Source: Saccharum officinarum
Lineage: Eukaryota; Streptophyta; Magnoliopsida; Poales; Poaceae
DNA: 64,000 nucleotides
Direction of reading: 5' to 3'
NCBI GenBank assembly: GCA_020631735.1
Contig: CM036191.1
Coordinates: 43,225,309-43,289,308 of the forward strand
In this document: in pieces, positions 53,050 to 64,000 of the stretch
Numbering within the stretch: the stretch's first letter is position 1
Layout of the letters: each line of letters begins with the position of its first letter
Notes under the pieces: generated by a model
What the model saw: the letters and a program-made list of their open reading frames with translations, nothing else
What the model was told of the DNA's origin: nothing
Databases searched by the model: none
Translations under genes and position numbers: made by a program

Positions 53050-54660
53050 CTAAGTTATCAACACATGGATTGGCATCTACCCTTTCTGAGCAAAATCCAT
53101 GTCGAAAGTGTAATCCTTGAGACGTAGCATGGTGCTCCACTACCTGAGCTTCTCGTACTCGGGTTCCAATCCTAAAGGACTGTCCATGTTGAAGAATGGC
53201 TGGCCTTCGTGCACGCATTTGTCTAAGACGAACTTACATATGTCTGCCCTTGTTTGCCGGAAACAGTGTTGGTCTGACTGCACGGTCCTCCACCAGTTGA
53301 GTCCTTTCTTGAGTTGCCGCCAGTTGTCTCTGAACGGCTTGCACTCCCTCAGATACTCGCAGTGTAGAGGCCACATGTAAGCGAGCCCAACGGTTGTTTG
53401 GAGCACTGCACGATACACAAGCATTGCATATATAAGTATGGTTCAAGAATTAAAAGTCGAATTGAACCTTTGGAATATGTACTGGGAAGTCGTGTCTGAT
53501 CTTGATTTTGTTTTTATTCTTGAGCTTACACTTTTCTGTTCTTCTATCATAACATTGCAGATCCGCAACGTGCTCCTTATAAGCGCTGTAGGAAAGGCAA
53601 GTTATGACAACAATTTGAATACATATGATAAACATGCACGAGAGAGAAGATCGATCGCTTACACTTTAAAGCAATCTTCAAAGTGCTTGTACCCTTTCTT
53701 GTTTGGGGTTGACAACGAGTCGAATACGGTAGCCCTGCCATCTTGAGGATAGATGATAAATGCAACCCAGTGGCCTGTGAGGCCCGCACTGCACCATTGA
53801 AATAGAACACACGTTGCATGATATATATATAGATCGTAGGCACTTTTGTTTAGAGTCATGTTTTTGACTTACCCAAAGTGGTATGCAGCCAGGATACACC
53901 CATTTCCCCTGATATTCTTCATTGCGCGTAATATATACTTTGCAACTACCAACTTCGCGTCGTTTAGCTTTTTTCCCGATAGGCATCTCTCTGACGCTTG
54001 GTCAGGTCAATAAGATCAGGGTGGGTGTCCTGGATCTCGTAACCCACAATGGCTCTCTCAGCAATATGCATTGGAGAGAGATAGATAATGCCAAGGTTGC
54101 ATTCTCTGCTTACATATGCCATCACCCTGCAAGTAGAAGTCATCATGGCATATCAGTTCGAGGTTCTTATATAAATGGTAGCGGATGTTGGAAAGTCAGA
54201 ATCTACTTACAGAGAAAACATGGTGAGTTGGGCGATGTCGAGGTCATCCTGGTGTAGTACTCTATACATGTCGTGGAAGTCCATGGGGAGTACGACATCT
54301 GTATCCAATAGGAAGTACTCCCGCAGAATCTTGACAGTGAAACCTGATAGGTCGGCTCGTGCCGCTTCCATATACCACAGGTGGAACCTCCTTACCTCCC
54401 ACAGTTCCTCGCAGGATAGCTGGGCATTGGTTATCATGAACTTCCCATTCTCAAAGTGGCCGGGGCATTCATCCGAGTTGGAGTTTTTGGCCTGGAGAAT
54501 CGGTACGATGCAAATGTTAGTGTACGTGTCAAAAGAAGTAGGGTGATGAGAAGTGGTGTCTTGTGGATCGTATGGACAGTACCTTTTGAATTCCGTCGTG
54601 TAAGGTAGCTCATCTCCGACCTGGCCTTCATCTTCGTTAGGTTTTTTCGGCGGGGGAGGG
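53050..54660 (-). pseudogene. Ulp1-like (C48) cysteine protease gene of a CACTA element
   Basis: Minus-strand blocks in order are: LREYFLLDTDVVLPMDFHDM and DLDIAQLTMFSL (about 54207-54370), MAYVSRECNLGIIYLSPMHI (about 54050-54130), then after gaps GHWVAFIIYPQDGRATVFDS (about 53720-53790), and finally LHCEYLRECKPFRDNW (about 53350). GHW provides the histidine and FDS the aspartate position of Ulp1 proteases; the cysteine region reads AYMWPLHCEYLREC and is degenerate. Stops occur between exons. The family cleaves SUMO-like conjugates. Intron limits were not all resolved, so the breaks may be fewer than they seem. Confidence 0.65.
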
Positions 54661-54662
54661 CA

Positions 54663-54851
54663 CTACTGGCTGCTTGTGCTGGGTTGGCTTTGTGGCAGGG
54701 GTGTCTTCATCTCCGCCTGAGGGCTCATCTCCGCCAACTTCTCCGTAGGCGGCGGCGTGATCTCTGCCTGAGGGGACTTCTCCATCAACTTCTCCAGAGG
54801 CGGCGGGGTCTTCATCTCCGCCTGATCGTCTTTTGTCAGGTTGTAGGCCAC
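54663..54851 (-). repeat. Coding-type repeats (SPQAE...PPP...EKL) upstream of the protease gene
   Basis: Two and a half units of EKLxExSPQAExxPPP are encoded on the minus strand, unit length about 54-60 bp. This is probably part of the CACTA second gene. Confidence 0.6.
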
Positions 54852-54911
54852 ACCCGGGATCTCAACTTTACCGTTCTGTGCCGGTCCTAGGTGAAGATCT
54901 GACCTGATACC

Positions 54912-56834
54912 CTAGTTCACAAGATCCATCCATGACCTTAGGCCGTCCTTCATCTTACCCTTTATGTCCAGGAGAACACCGATCGTGCTCTCGAAAACAT
55001 TCTTCTCAAGGAGCATGTAGTCGATGGCATGTGGTGTATTAAGTGTTTTCCAGTACGACAGGTACTTGAAGAAAATTGACTTCTTCTTGAAAGGAACGAC
55101 GGGGACATTGTCGATCCTTCCTCCATCCTGTCCCACTTTCGCTTCCTTGTCTGCGTTGCCGGCACCTCTTCCTTCTTCTTCTTCTTTCCAAATTCGACCT
55201 GATCCATGTCCTTAACCATCTCATACACCTTTGTCCCCCATCTTGCCTATGGCGGTTCATCAAGCTGCGGCTCGTCTTTATTGTCGAAGTACTTATTCAT
55301 AATACTTTTCCTGTACTTGTTCTTTCTGACGAGAAACCGTCTATGCCTCATGTACACCATCTTTTTGGAGATTTGAAGGTAAGTGTAGCAGGTGCCATCA
55401 ATACAAACTACGCAACCAGTTTTGCCTTTGATCTGCCCCGATAGTGAAAAGAGACCCGGGTAATCGGTGATGGTGACAAAGATGATGGCTTTTAGGGTGA
55501 ACTTCTTGATGGATGCATCCACCATGGTAACGCCAATGTCAAACAATATCTTCATGTCCTCCATTAACGGCTCCAGGAACACATCTATATCATTGCCGGG
55601 CTGCCTTGGTCTAGAAATAATCATAGTCAACATGAGGTGCCTGCGCTTCTGACATAGATGGGGAGGCAAGTTGTAGATAGTGAGGATGACTGGCTAGGTG
55701 TTGTGCGAGCTGCTTAACTCGCCGAAGGGGTTCATCCCGTCGGTACTCAGCGCAAACCGAACGTTCCTAGGCTCCTTGCCAAACTCCGGGAAGGCCTTGT
55801 CGAACTCCTTCCACTGGTTGCCATCCAACGGGTGCCGCAGCTTGCCATCGTCTTTTGTACGGTCAGCTGATGCATGCCATGACATGAGCTTGGTATCCTC
55901 TGGGTTCCCGAATTGTGCACGCAGTCGATCGATCACGGGTAGGTACCACACGGATAGTGCAGGACTTTTCCTATGCGTGTAACCCTCTTCTTCATCGTCC
56001 TGCTGAGTGGAGATATGCTTCATCGCATTGCTCGGCTTATTTGCCCCCTTCTACCTCTTCGGACCATGCAGCAAGGCTTCGTCGTCATCAGCATCCACGC
56101 GACAGCCAGCATTCCTCTTGTACCGACTAAAGCCGCAGCGTGGACAACTCATCAAGTTCTCATACTCCTTGCCTCGATATAGGATGCAGTGGTTAGGGCA
56201 GGCATCGAACTTCCTAAGTTTCATCGCCACTGGCCGGATAAGCTTCTTCGCTCGATACGTGTTGGCGGGCACATTGTTAGGCGTTGGGTACGTGGTAGCA
56301 AGCAGACTTAACAGCTCGTTGAAGCTAGTGTCAGACCACCCATGACGAGCCTTCAGCATCAACATCTGCAGGTTGAAGCAGAGCGTGGTGCACTCCTTCG
56401 GACAACTGCCACCGTCCTGATACAGAGGATCACATGACGCCTTCTTCATTTTTTCTAAAATTCTCCAACCACTTCGGGCAGCCAAACACAACGTCGTCCT
56501 CGTCGATGTGGTTCACTAAATCCTCAAACAGCTGCACATCCTCGGCTTCCTGCACGGTAGCCTCCTCGACATTCACACCGTCGTCCCCATCATCGCCCAT
56601 GTCTTGAATTATATCCTCCACCGTGATGTAATCACGAGCATAATCATCACTGACCTCTGGTGCAGCTACCGATGATGCGACAGGTGCTCGAACAGGATCT
56701 TGATTCACTGCTGCTACTGCTGCCGTCGTCGTCGACGACGACAAGCTCACTCCAGATGTACTGCCACTCCCATCTGCTCTCTCCCCGTGAAGAGTCCAAA
56801 CCGTGTAGTCCTTGACGAAACCATACCGAATCAA
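54912..56834 (-). pseudogene. TNP2-type CACTA transposase, several breaks
   Basis: Pieces are, in order, 56834-56430 (IRYGFVKDYTVWTLHGERAD), 56491-56051 (LIRPVAMKLRKFDACPNHC, LMSCPRCGFSRYKRNAG), 56023-55694 (MSWHASADRTKDDGKLRHPL, FALSTDGMNPFGELSSSHNT), 55669-55247 (MPPHLCQKRRHLMLTMIIS, SRPRQPGNDIDVFLEPLMED) and 55136-54912 (KKSIFFKYLSYWKTLNTPHA, FESTIGVLLDIKGK). Together they cover the transposase-associated and Transposase_21 regions. Unlike the copy at 41277-43065 the catalytic core is retained. An in-frame TAG at about 55696 and frame changes near 56450, 56040 and 55240 disable it. Confidence 0.85.
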
Positions 56835-56870
56835 ATGAGATTAAACCGTGCTATTGTCAATTAGCCCTAC

Positions 56871-57539
56871 CTGTTGGTAACAATAATTCCACACCGCTCA
56901 TGGGCCATCTGCCCATCTTGGTAACAATAATTCCACACCACTCATGGGCCATCTCGGTGCAGACAAGCACCATCTCAGTGCAGACAATCAGAGGCAGAGG
57001 GTGCATCTCCGGACAAAATTCCGGGGCTTCGTGAGTCCACAGCGCCATCCAACTTGCGCAACTCAGGACCAACTTGTGTTGCAACTTGCAATGGTAACTC
57101 GTCCTTCATTTGTCCAAGCGATCCCCACATCGTCTGCTGACAGTCTTGATGGACATGAGCATCTCCATCCCCGTGAGTACACAGTTCCAGACGGCCCAGA
57201 TTCACAATTTGAAAAAGCAAGACTGATTCACAATTTGAAACAACGAAGGGAGTATCAATGAACTAAACTTGCAGCCAGCTTCAACAATTGCAGCGGCGTC
57301 GAGTGGTTTAGTTTAGTTTATACACCGATGAAAATTAGTTTTTCTTCGAAAAGCGAACAATTTCTGTATCTGCGATTGCACACAGCCAAGTTCCCGATTG
57401 TTGTATATTAGGACATCTCTAATAGGACAAGTCAGCTAACTCTAACCACATCAAAGTTTTTTACGCGTCATTGCCAAACTACGTCTTATAAATTGTTCTG
57501 GAGATGATAAAGGTCGTTTTCTGTATTCTTCCTCAATAA
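56871..57539. other. Rearranged flank, no gene seen
   Basis: TTGGTAACAATAATTCCACA occurs twice (56874, 56921). AGTGCAGACAATCAGA at about 56975 recurs at about 57811, so the Tourist MITE region lies between two copies of a short phrase. Confidence 0.4.
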
Positions 57540-57755
57540 GGTCTGTTTGGATACAAGGAGATAATAGTTAGCTGATAATAATTATCATCTTGGATCAAAT
57601 AGGTCTTGCTAATTAATAGTTTTGCTAATTGTTAGCTGAGTAGTCAATTAACAACTATTTCACTATTTGGACCAAACTAGCTATATTAGTAGCTAATATT
57701 CGTTGTGGCCTATTAGCTAGATAACTATTAGCAACTAATGGATCTAAACAGACCC
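57540..57755. mobile_element. Tourist-type MITE (216 bp)
   Basis: GGTCTGTTTGGAT and, reversed, GGGTCTGTTTAGAT form the termini. TAA stands on both sides (57537-57539, 57756-57758), as in PIF/Harbinger Tourist elements. The interior is rich in TTAGCTA words. Confidence 0.82.
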
Positions 57756-57758
57756 TAA

Positions 57759-58496
57759 ACACCAAGCATTTTGGCTTGTGCAATATTACGCTAATCATAG
57801 AAGGTAGTTCAGTGCAGACAATCAGACTAGTTTGGCCATGTATGCCCGAGTAGGAGAACCCAGAATGGAGGGCTGCCCACCCAACCCCAGGGACGCACCA
57901 CGGGGGAATGCAGTGGGAGTTGCCCCTGGCTGCTTCCACCGCCACCGAAGGCAGCTGCTTAGAACAACCACGGTTCATTGCGGCTCCTTTCGCATCCACG
58001 CCGCCACCGCCAAAGGAACCACAACCACCCTCCACAGCCCCCGGGTCCGATGAGGAGCTACTTGCTAGCCACAACCTCAACTCGGCGCCGCCAACCCAGG
58101 TATGTTTGCCGGACCAAGCTTCTAGACCAAGCATCCCCTTCCAAGACCATCTTCTTTGACATTTCCACTCCACCATTGCCCCTTTCTTCTTTGGAATGCC
58201 CCATCCATCTATGGCCACCATCTGGGTCAACCCTGGTGCAGCCTGTTCTCCTCTCCTACTTCCAGGCAGCCAAGGTGCTGTCATTCTATATGCCGGCTCC
58301 TTCAATTGGGCTGTTCGTCAAGAACATGGTGGCCTCCATCTTCGCCGCCAAAGTTGCTAGCATTTCTTCACGACATTCACCTACCTCCATGGGCACCTTG
58401 GCCATGACTGTTTCAAACCCTCCCTCCATTGTTCCATGGAGAGTGCGGTTACCAAGGCCACCCTCGCTGCCCACTCAATTTTTTCCTCTCTATCAT
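57759..58496. other. GC-mixed intergenic stretch, no gene supported
   Basis: Frames are open on both strands (57655-58305 minus, 57978-58544 plus), a sign of composition rather than coding. No motif was recognised. Confidence 0.35.
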
Positions 58497-60710
58497 TGTA
58501 ACAACCCGGATTTTCGAGCAACCAAAAATGCGATCTTTTTATAAAAATTTCTTGCAATCGTGTGAAGCATGTAGTCTCTAGGTCAAACCTAAGTCAAACC
58601 CGCTAACGAATGTTTGCATTCATATAGAATTGATTGTAGGAGTGTGCCTATGGTCTTGAGTTTGAGGTTTGTTTGGAGTGCACAAATCCGTAGCAAATCC
58701 CCCTCGAACCCCTTTCGAATTCATCTCGAATTCCCCTCAAATCTCTTTTGAATTCCATCTCAAAATTCCTTGATTCATAAAAGGAAAATCCTTTTCCCTT
58801 TCTTCTCCATTCCCAACCCAACCCAGCACCTCCCCCACTTCCTTCCCTTCCTCCCGCAAGGCCAAACCCACCATCACGTGACCCAGCTCGCCTCCTGCGC
58901 GCGCAGCCCAGCAACACCGCAACTTGCTTGGCCCAACAACACAGTGCAATGACCTGGTAGCCCAGTGCTGGCCCCAGCAGGCTCGTGCGGGCGGCCCCTT
59001 CAGGCCCGCTAGCTCACCCAAGCCGCGTCCTAACCCTAGACATGCACCTGACCGCTCCCAGCTGTGCGACCCCGAGCCTCCAAGGCGGCGCCGCCGCACG
59101 CTCCGCCCGTGCCTGTCCCATCCCCTGACACCTTGGCATTTGTACCACGCGTCGAGGGATGCGTGCCACGTGTCTCGTCTGTGGCACAGACGACGGTGAT
59201 CACTGGAGCGCCTCCAACCCTAGCCACCGCTTGCTATAAAACGCCGAGCCACCGCTCCCCTTCACGAGCTCCCTGTAGCCACTACCATCTCCTTCTTCTC
59301 CCCCGCTCCTTCCTCCTAGCACCCGCTGAGCCTTGGTAGGCCATGGCCACCAAGCTCCACCTCACCGAGCCACCCTCGCCTCTGCCTTGCCGTGCCTGAC
59401 GTCGACCCAACCTCTGCCACAAGCTCGCCATGGTCACCACGCCGCCACCTCCTTCCATACCGTGACATCGTAGCCAACCACAATGATCGCAGCTTCCTCG
59501 ACTCCATCCATGACCTGGAGCCGCACCGCCTCGAGCCCGGCGACCCCTACACCCGCCGGCCCTGCTCGTCCAAAACCACCGCCACCCTCATCCTTGCCAG
59601 GCAGCAGAGCACCACTGCAACTTTCTCTGCCTCTCCGTCACCTGCTGCCGGCCGAGCTCACCTCTGCCTCACCGTCATCTCGTTAGAACTGCTCCTCTAG
59701 AGCTGGTGAGGCCCCAACCCTAAAAGCTCCGCCTTTTTCCTCCTTGCCATTGTTTTCGTCGGTGTTCCTGTCTGATGACCGGCCCTCGTGCCGTGTTCCT
59801 TCACCATCGCAGGGAGGCAACCCCTGCTCGTCGCTACCAGGAGCTGAGAACTGGAGCTACAGACCGTGCCGGCCTCCTGCTGCTCACCGCCGTAGCTAGC
59901 CGCGGACTAGTCACAGCCAGCTCGCAGCAAGCCATAGCTAGCTGCAGCTAGCTGTAGTTTGCCGGAACGCGCCGCCGCAGCCCTTCTTCCTCATCGCAGC
60001 AAGGTCGACCCTTTTTAACCTAGCCGACGCCTTCCTCGACGTCGGCAAAGCTCCGCTTTTCATTTCATTCACTTGTTCGTACATCATTATATCATCTATC
60101 ATCTATACTTGTTCATGCACTTCATACATGATCATCTATCTATATCTATGACTGCCTGTGCCATGACTTCACCGCCGGTCTATCTCTTGTGATGCTATGG
60201 ATATGTGCTACTCCATTTGGTTGTTGTGTCATTTAGTTCTTGTTCTTGTGTGTTGTTTATTGTCGTCTATGGACCGTGCCTTTGAGCCGGTTGAGGAATT
60301 GTGTCTTGTTTGATCATTCGGTCGTGGGATTCATCCTGTCGTGGCCATGATGCCGAGCGTAGTTCATTCCCTTGTGTTTAGTTGTCTCTGTCAAACTGCG
60401 AGCGTTAGCCCCTATCTTCGGTCCTAGGACGAGTCTACTGAGGACTCGATGATCATGTTGACATGGTTCTTACCCGTACAATTTGAGCCCTTCGTGACCT
60501 AGTCTCGTGGGAGGTGAATCAGGGGACGACATTCGCGGGACTACGAAGCCAACCCGTGTAGGTGAAGCTCATGGCCGTGAGTCGCCTCACCATGACCATC
60601 GGCTCTACCTCTCTTGCTCTCTCATTCTCTTTTGCTCCTTTTGTTTCGTCCTAACCATCTCGTATGTTTGTGCCACATTGACCATAGCATTCCTTCGGTT
60701 CTTGCAGTGA
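58497..60710 (+). mobile_element. LTR of a Gypsy-type retrotransposon, cut by a CACTA element
   Basis: TGTAACAACCCGG at 58497 is a Gypsy LTR start, preceded by ATCAT. A TATA box (CTATAAAACG) lies at 59234, followed by CT-rich leader-like sequence. At 60711 the CACTA terminus interrupts it; the remaining part must lie beyond the window. There is no coding region. Frames in 58924-59700 are compositional. Confidence 0.65.
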
Positions 60711-61278
60711 CACTATACCACAGCCAATCTATAGCGTCTCCAAAACGGTCGCTATAAGCCGTTATAGCGACCGATCATCCGGTCGCTATAACGTTATAGC
60801 GACCGATATATAAGTCGCTGTAAGTGGCGTCGCTATAAGTCTATAGTATCCGATAGGGTTTATAGCGACCGATAGCTGGACGCAAATATGTATAGCGACC
60901 AATGATCTGTTACATATTTTAGCGACCAATGGTTTGCGGATATCAAACTTTTTAGCAACCAATAATCAGTCGCTATGAGCTGGCACAATTATATATAATA
61001 TTAATTTCGTATTAACTAGATTCCAAACCTAATAAACATCCATAATATGTCACTTTATTCATCGACCACATACATCCATTGTTTCCCATAGCACTCATCA
61101 ATCACATCAAGTTCATCATCTAAGATTCTGATCCATGATAGTTATATCATCTGACACATACAACCTAGCTAGGTTAAATGGCAAGCACAAGCCATATTGC
61201 TTTTTGCACAATCTAACTTAATTCATTACAAAATGCCTCATCTCCATCTTATCAAAAGCAAAATGTCATATGTTGGCT

Positions 61279-62418
61279 TGTCACACCCAAATTCCCTATT
61301 TTGGGTTGTGCATGAAAAACACTAAATAAATAAATGATTTCAATATTTGAATAAATTTATTAGATAAGTTAAGTTGCTGCTAATTTAAATATAGAAAATT
61401 GTGGTTTTAAACTTTTCTATATTAATTTGATAATGTGATGTTTGTGTGATGCTTGTCTTTGTATTGGTGATTGCTATTATTTTCAAAATACCATAGGACA
61501 ACATTTACTTCTCATCGAAAAACTTTTTGGCATTTTCTGGATTTAAATTTTCAATTTCCGTGAGCTTAATCTTTTTTCTTGATCTCTTCATCAATCTTTT
61601 CATGAGTCCAAACCTATTTAGTTTGAGTTCCTTATCTTTCCAAGAGTCTCAAGGATTTTTTCCGTGATTTTTCTGAGCTCCGGGCTATTTTTCACAGCCA
61701 AAAAAGTAATTTCAGATTTTCTGAAATATTTTATTCACGGAATTAAAATAATCCCGAATTAAGAAAATCTAAAAAGTTTCCAAACCCTACAACTATTTAT
61801 ATGCTGGCGTAGCCCTCGACGCCCTAGTTTTAGAAGTACAACCCTTATCGCGAGCCGTCACTCGTAGCTCCCTCCACCTCTCGCCGAAGTTCTGCATTTA
61901 CAGCTTACGTTCCGGCGAACTCTCCGACGAGCTTTTCGGCCAAACCGTCGCGTCCGATGCCAGCCACCACCACCAAGAGGCAGCCTTGTCGTTCTCTACA
62001 CCGTGGTATATATATTTGCGTGAATCTATCGCGGTTTCATCGAGTTCCCATCTTATCTTGTTTCTCTCCAGTGAGGTTCCACCATGGTTGACCGAGCTTC
62101 TCCGCGCCCAAGGTAGAAGATGATACTATTTACAGTTTTGCCACTAAACTTGTTTAAGCATAAAATCTTTGTTTAACTCCGATTTGACCCGTTCAAGTTG
62201 CGTTAGGTTCGTATTTGCGACCTCTACATGTTAGTATAGCTATACAGTAGTTTTGGGAAATTTAATTTTTGAGTTTATATTTAAGTAATTATTTATCTAT
62301 AGGAAATCTTAGAAAATTCATAACTTTCACGTTTAAATCCGAATTTTGTGATCTTTACGTCTGTGTGATCGTAGTAACGTATAGAAGAGTTTTACAAACT
62401 TTTTATACTGTTTTGCTA
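61279..62418 (+). mobile_element. LTR inserted in the CACTA element, runs into the gap
   Basis: TGTCACACCCAAATTCC is the start. 62131-62418 matches the solo LTR at 32376-32660 closely (TTTACAGTTTTGCCAC, GATTTGACCCGTTCAAG, TATTTATCTATAGGAAATC), so they belong to one family. The end lies in or beyond the N run, and whether it is a solo LTR or a whole element collapsed in assembly is unknown. Confidence 0.85.
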
Positions 62419-62518
62419 NNNNNNNNNNNNNNNNNNNNNNNNNNNNNNNNNNNNNNNNNNNNNNNNNNNNNNNNNNNNNNNNNNNNNNNNNNNNNNNNNN
62501 NNNNNNNNNNNNNNNNNN
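62419..62518. other. Assembly gap (100 Ns)
   Basis: Exactly 100 Ns, the usual placeholder for a gap of unknown size. Any frame drawn across it is not real. Confidence 0.98.
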
Positions 62519-63589
62519 AATTGAGGAGACATCCAATGATTTACGAGATAATCCCAATCACTGTCATTAACTCTATCACCATACATTTTCTTCAGTTGCT
62601 CATCTGTGATTTTATCATCAAAATATTGTTTCTTCAAATGTGCCTTAAAATCCTTTCATTTCCTTCCAGCAGTAGTTAAAACCCAATTCCTACCATCAGC
62701 TGGAATATCATATTTAGCCTGATTTTTCCATGGAAAAATGCATAATCAATTTAAATATAGGTCACTGAAGTTTCAAAACAGCATAGTTTTGTAACAGATA
62801 ACAACCATTGCACATACAAAAGTACAAAGTGCACACTTATTTTTAACACCAATTACAGCTGACATTGAATGCATAACACCATAAATTACCTTTATTTCGT
62901 TCCAAAGTGCACTCTTCATCAACAAGCCTCCAATCAGAATACTGAACTGATATCTTCCTCACCAAACAACCAATAACACTAGGAAGCTCCCTAGCAGTTG
63001 ACCCTACAGGCTGATCATATTCATTAAGAATTACTTTGACTTTTGGCATATCAGGTGTCCTTGCAAATACTTCTTTCATTCTGGTGATACCCCTCCCTTT
63101 CCTTTTCTTGTGTGGACTAGTCTGAACTGTAAAAAGAAACTTTAAACATGAGAAACAACTAGAATGGCAAGATATGATTATGCTGGAAGATATAACAAAA
63201 TACAAGTTATAATACCTTCGTTGGCACAAAAAAAATCCCCAATTGGTTCACAATCTAGATCTTCATCAATCTCCTCATTTGCATTCTCAACAAAATTTCT
63301 TGGTGGCCTTGGGCGCAAATTACGGGCTTCCATTTCAGCATCAACTGTGTGAGTTCTCTGCAAGTATCACAGTGGCATAATTAAGTACTTGTCATAAAAT
63401 ATGCAATCACTAACAACAAAGTTCTTATAGAACCTTTTTCCTTGTCTTAGGTTGATCATTCAGCTCTTCTCTCAATCTAGGGATATTAAGAGATTGTAGC
63501 TTTGCATCAAGAATTGCAATGTTTGAATTCCTCTGCTGTAAATACTTGTTGGCAGGGTCACAAGTATTGTTTCTTCTAGTGCTTGCCAT
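62519..63589 (-). pseudogene. Ptta/En/Spm second transposase gene (Transposase_24 type), partial
   Basis: Minus-strand exons are 63434-63589 (MASTRRNNTCDPANKYLQQR), 63216-63357 (EARNLRPRPPRNFVENANEE), 62890-63126 (MKEVFARTPDMPKVKVILNE, GSTARELPSVIGCLVRKISV) and 62519-62718 (KYDIPADGRNWVLTTAGRK, then HLKKQYFDDKITDEQLKKMY and NDSDWDYLVNHW). The first three join with GT-AG sites in frame. The fourth contains a TGA (62656-62658) where a Trp codon is expected, and its phase does not fit the third exon directly. The rest is lost in the gap. The family is the second protein of plant CACTA elements. Confidence 0.8.
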
Positions 63590-63722
63590 TTTTCCTCCTA
63601 AAAGATGACAAACAAAACAACAATCACTGGGAAACAAATAAATCATTATTTTTTGCAAGAAAGCATTAGAAAAATTATAGCAGCAATATTATTTAAACAA
63701 TACTTACTTTCTAGACCCATGT

Positions 63723-64000
63723 TTAGATTTTTTTATCAACAATTATACCATCTATGTCAGTTCTAATAGAAGGGATAACCCCATTGATAATATCCACAGT
63801 CACAGTGCCACTTAGATCATTCACAGAAGGCATAACTTGTCCATTATCATTATCAGTATGTTCAATCTCCAAATTATCCAAATTATATGAACCACTAGGT
63901 ATTGATTGAACAGCAGCAGCCCACTCAGTATCAACCTCAGGAACGTAGTACACTTGAAGTGCTTGTGAAGCTAGAATGAAAGGTTCATCTGATATCTTTT
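63723..64000 (-). CDS. TNP2-type transposase, C-terminal end (partial, starts outside)
   Basis: Entering from the right edge on the minus strand, the frame reads KISDEPFILASQALQVYYVP and DTEWAAAVQSIPSGSYNLDN, ending at 63723 with DKKI. DEPFILASQAxQVYYV is the DUF4216 ending of TNP2 proteins (compare DEPFVLAKDVNQVFYV at about 41600). The visible part is open. It is upstream of the second gene on the same strand, the usual CACTA order. Confidence 0.85.
   Translation of the reverse strand, partial: KISDEPFILASQALQVYYVPEVDTEWAAAVQSIPSGSYNLDNLEIEHTDNDNGQVMPSVNDLSGTVTVDIINGVIPSIRTDIDGIIVDKKI

Larger units (their letters stand above)
52635..56870 (-). mobile_element. CACTA element carrying a decayed Ulp1-like protease, one end found
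   Basis: CACTACTACAGAATTG at 52635 is its 3' terminus in the sense of its genes. Subterminal repeats (GGCGGGCG, AACCGAGGCGGG) run to about 52830. The minus-strand order is transposase (56834-54912) then protease-like gene (54660-53050). The 5' terminus was not recognised; near 56874-56956 there is a repeated ATTCCACACCRCTCATGGGC, so this end is probably rearranged. Confidence 0.8.
60711..64000 (-). mobile_element. CACTA element, 3' half, extending past the right edge
   Basis: CACTATACCACAGCC at 60711 is the terminus, followed by subterminal repeats TATAGCGACCGAT / CGGTCGCTATA to about 60990. The genes are on the minus strand: the end of TNP2 at 63723-64000 and a Ptta-type second gene at 62519-63589. 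An LTR sits in the element from 61279. The 5' end is outside the window. Confidence 0.88.

Noticed and set aside
57655..58544. Overlapping open frames on both strands as a gene
   Set aside because: There is no domain, and openness on both strands points to base composition.
62269..62679. Frames crossing the N run on both strands
   Set aside because: They join unrelated flanks across an assembly gap of unknown size.

Overview
The window is nuclear DNA of a grass. The retained genes are typical of cereals (RING-H2 proteins, an ERF with an N-terminal Met-Cys, an NLR with a cereal-type C-terminus). The repeats are CACTA elements with CACTACTACA- or CACTAG-type ends, Stowaway MITEs beginning CTCCCTCCG, hAT MITEs, Copia and Gypsy LTRs, and degenerate LINEs. 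The GACCGGACGCG-rich LTR suggests a panicoid or andropogonoid grass, but this is inference. A run of 100 Ns (62419-62518) marks an assembly gap.

Layout. 1-1114 is the end of a CACTA element that has cut an NLR resistance gene; the remaining winged-helix and LRR part (1118-3000) also has a frameshift and a stop. 3126-9019 is a complete Copia-type element with near-identical LTRs but a decayed interior. 9.0-20.4 kb is gene-poor, with a broken PUF/Pumilio gene, a 5'-truncated LINE, MITEs, CACTA remnants and one candidate small gene whose intron acceptor abuts a (TA)51 tract. 20.2-31.3 kb is the most gene-like part: two RING-H2 genes, a tandem duplication between them, a small unknown protein gene, a LINE relic and a divergent thaumatin-like gene. 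31.3-34.6 kb is a solo LTR with a perfect target duplication, followed by a second LTR on the other strand. 38.7-44.6 kb is the C-terminal part of a hAT transposase gene whose intron contains a complete 5.5-kb CACTA element. 45.3-46.3 kb is a non-autonomous hAT element. 47.2-48.3 kb is a group-VII-like ERF gene with a hAT MITE next to its TATA box. 49-58.5 kb holds LINE and CACTA remnants, including a CACTA carrying a decayed Ulp1-like protease. The right edge is nested: an LTR cut by a CACTA element, which is itself cut by another LTR running into the gap.

Probable functional host genes are the two RING-H2 proteins, the thaumatin-like protein, the ERF and perhaps the small proteins at 26.0 kb and 17.4 kb. 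All lie on the minus strand except the 26.0 kb one, and nothing suggests that they act as a unit. The most unusual structure is inside the Copia element (about 4.8-5.9 kb): a series of stem-loops whose stems differ between copies but pair internally, while the loops share a motif around CCAACG. The element seems to have moved recently without its own proteins, so a conserved RNA structure there deserves a check. All coordinates, pairings and intron boundaries were read by eye; no alignment or folding program was run.
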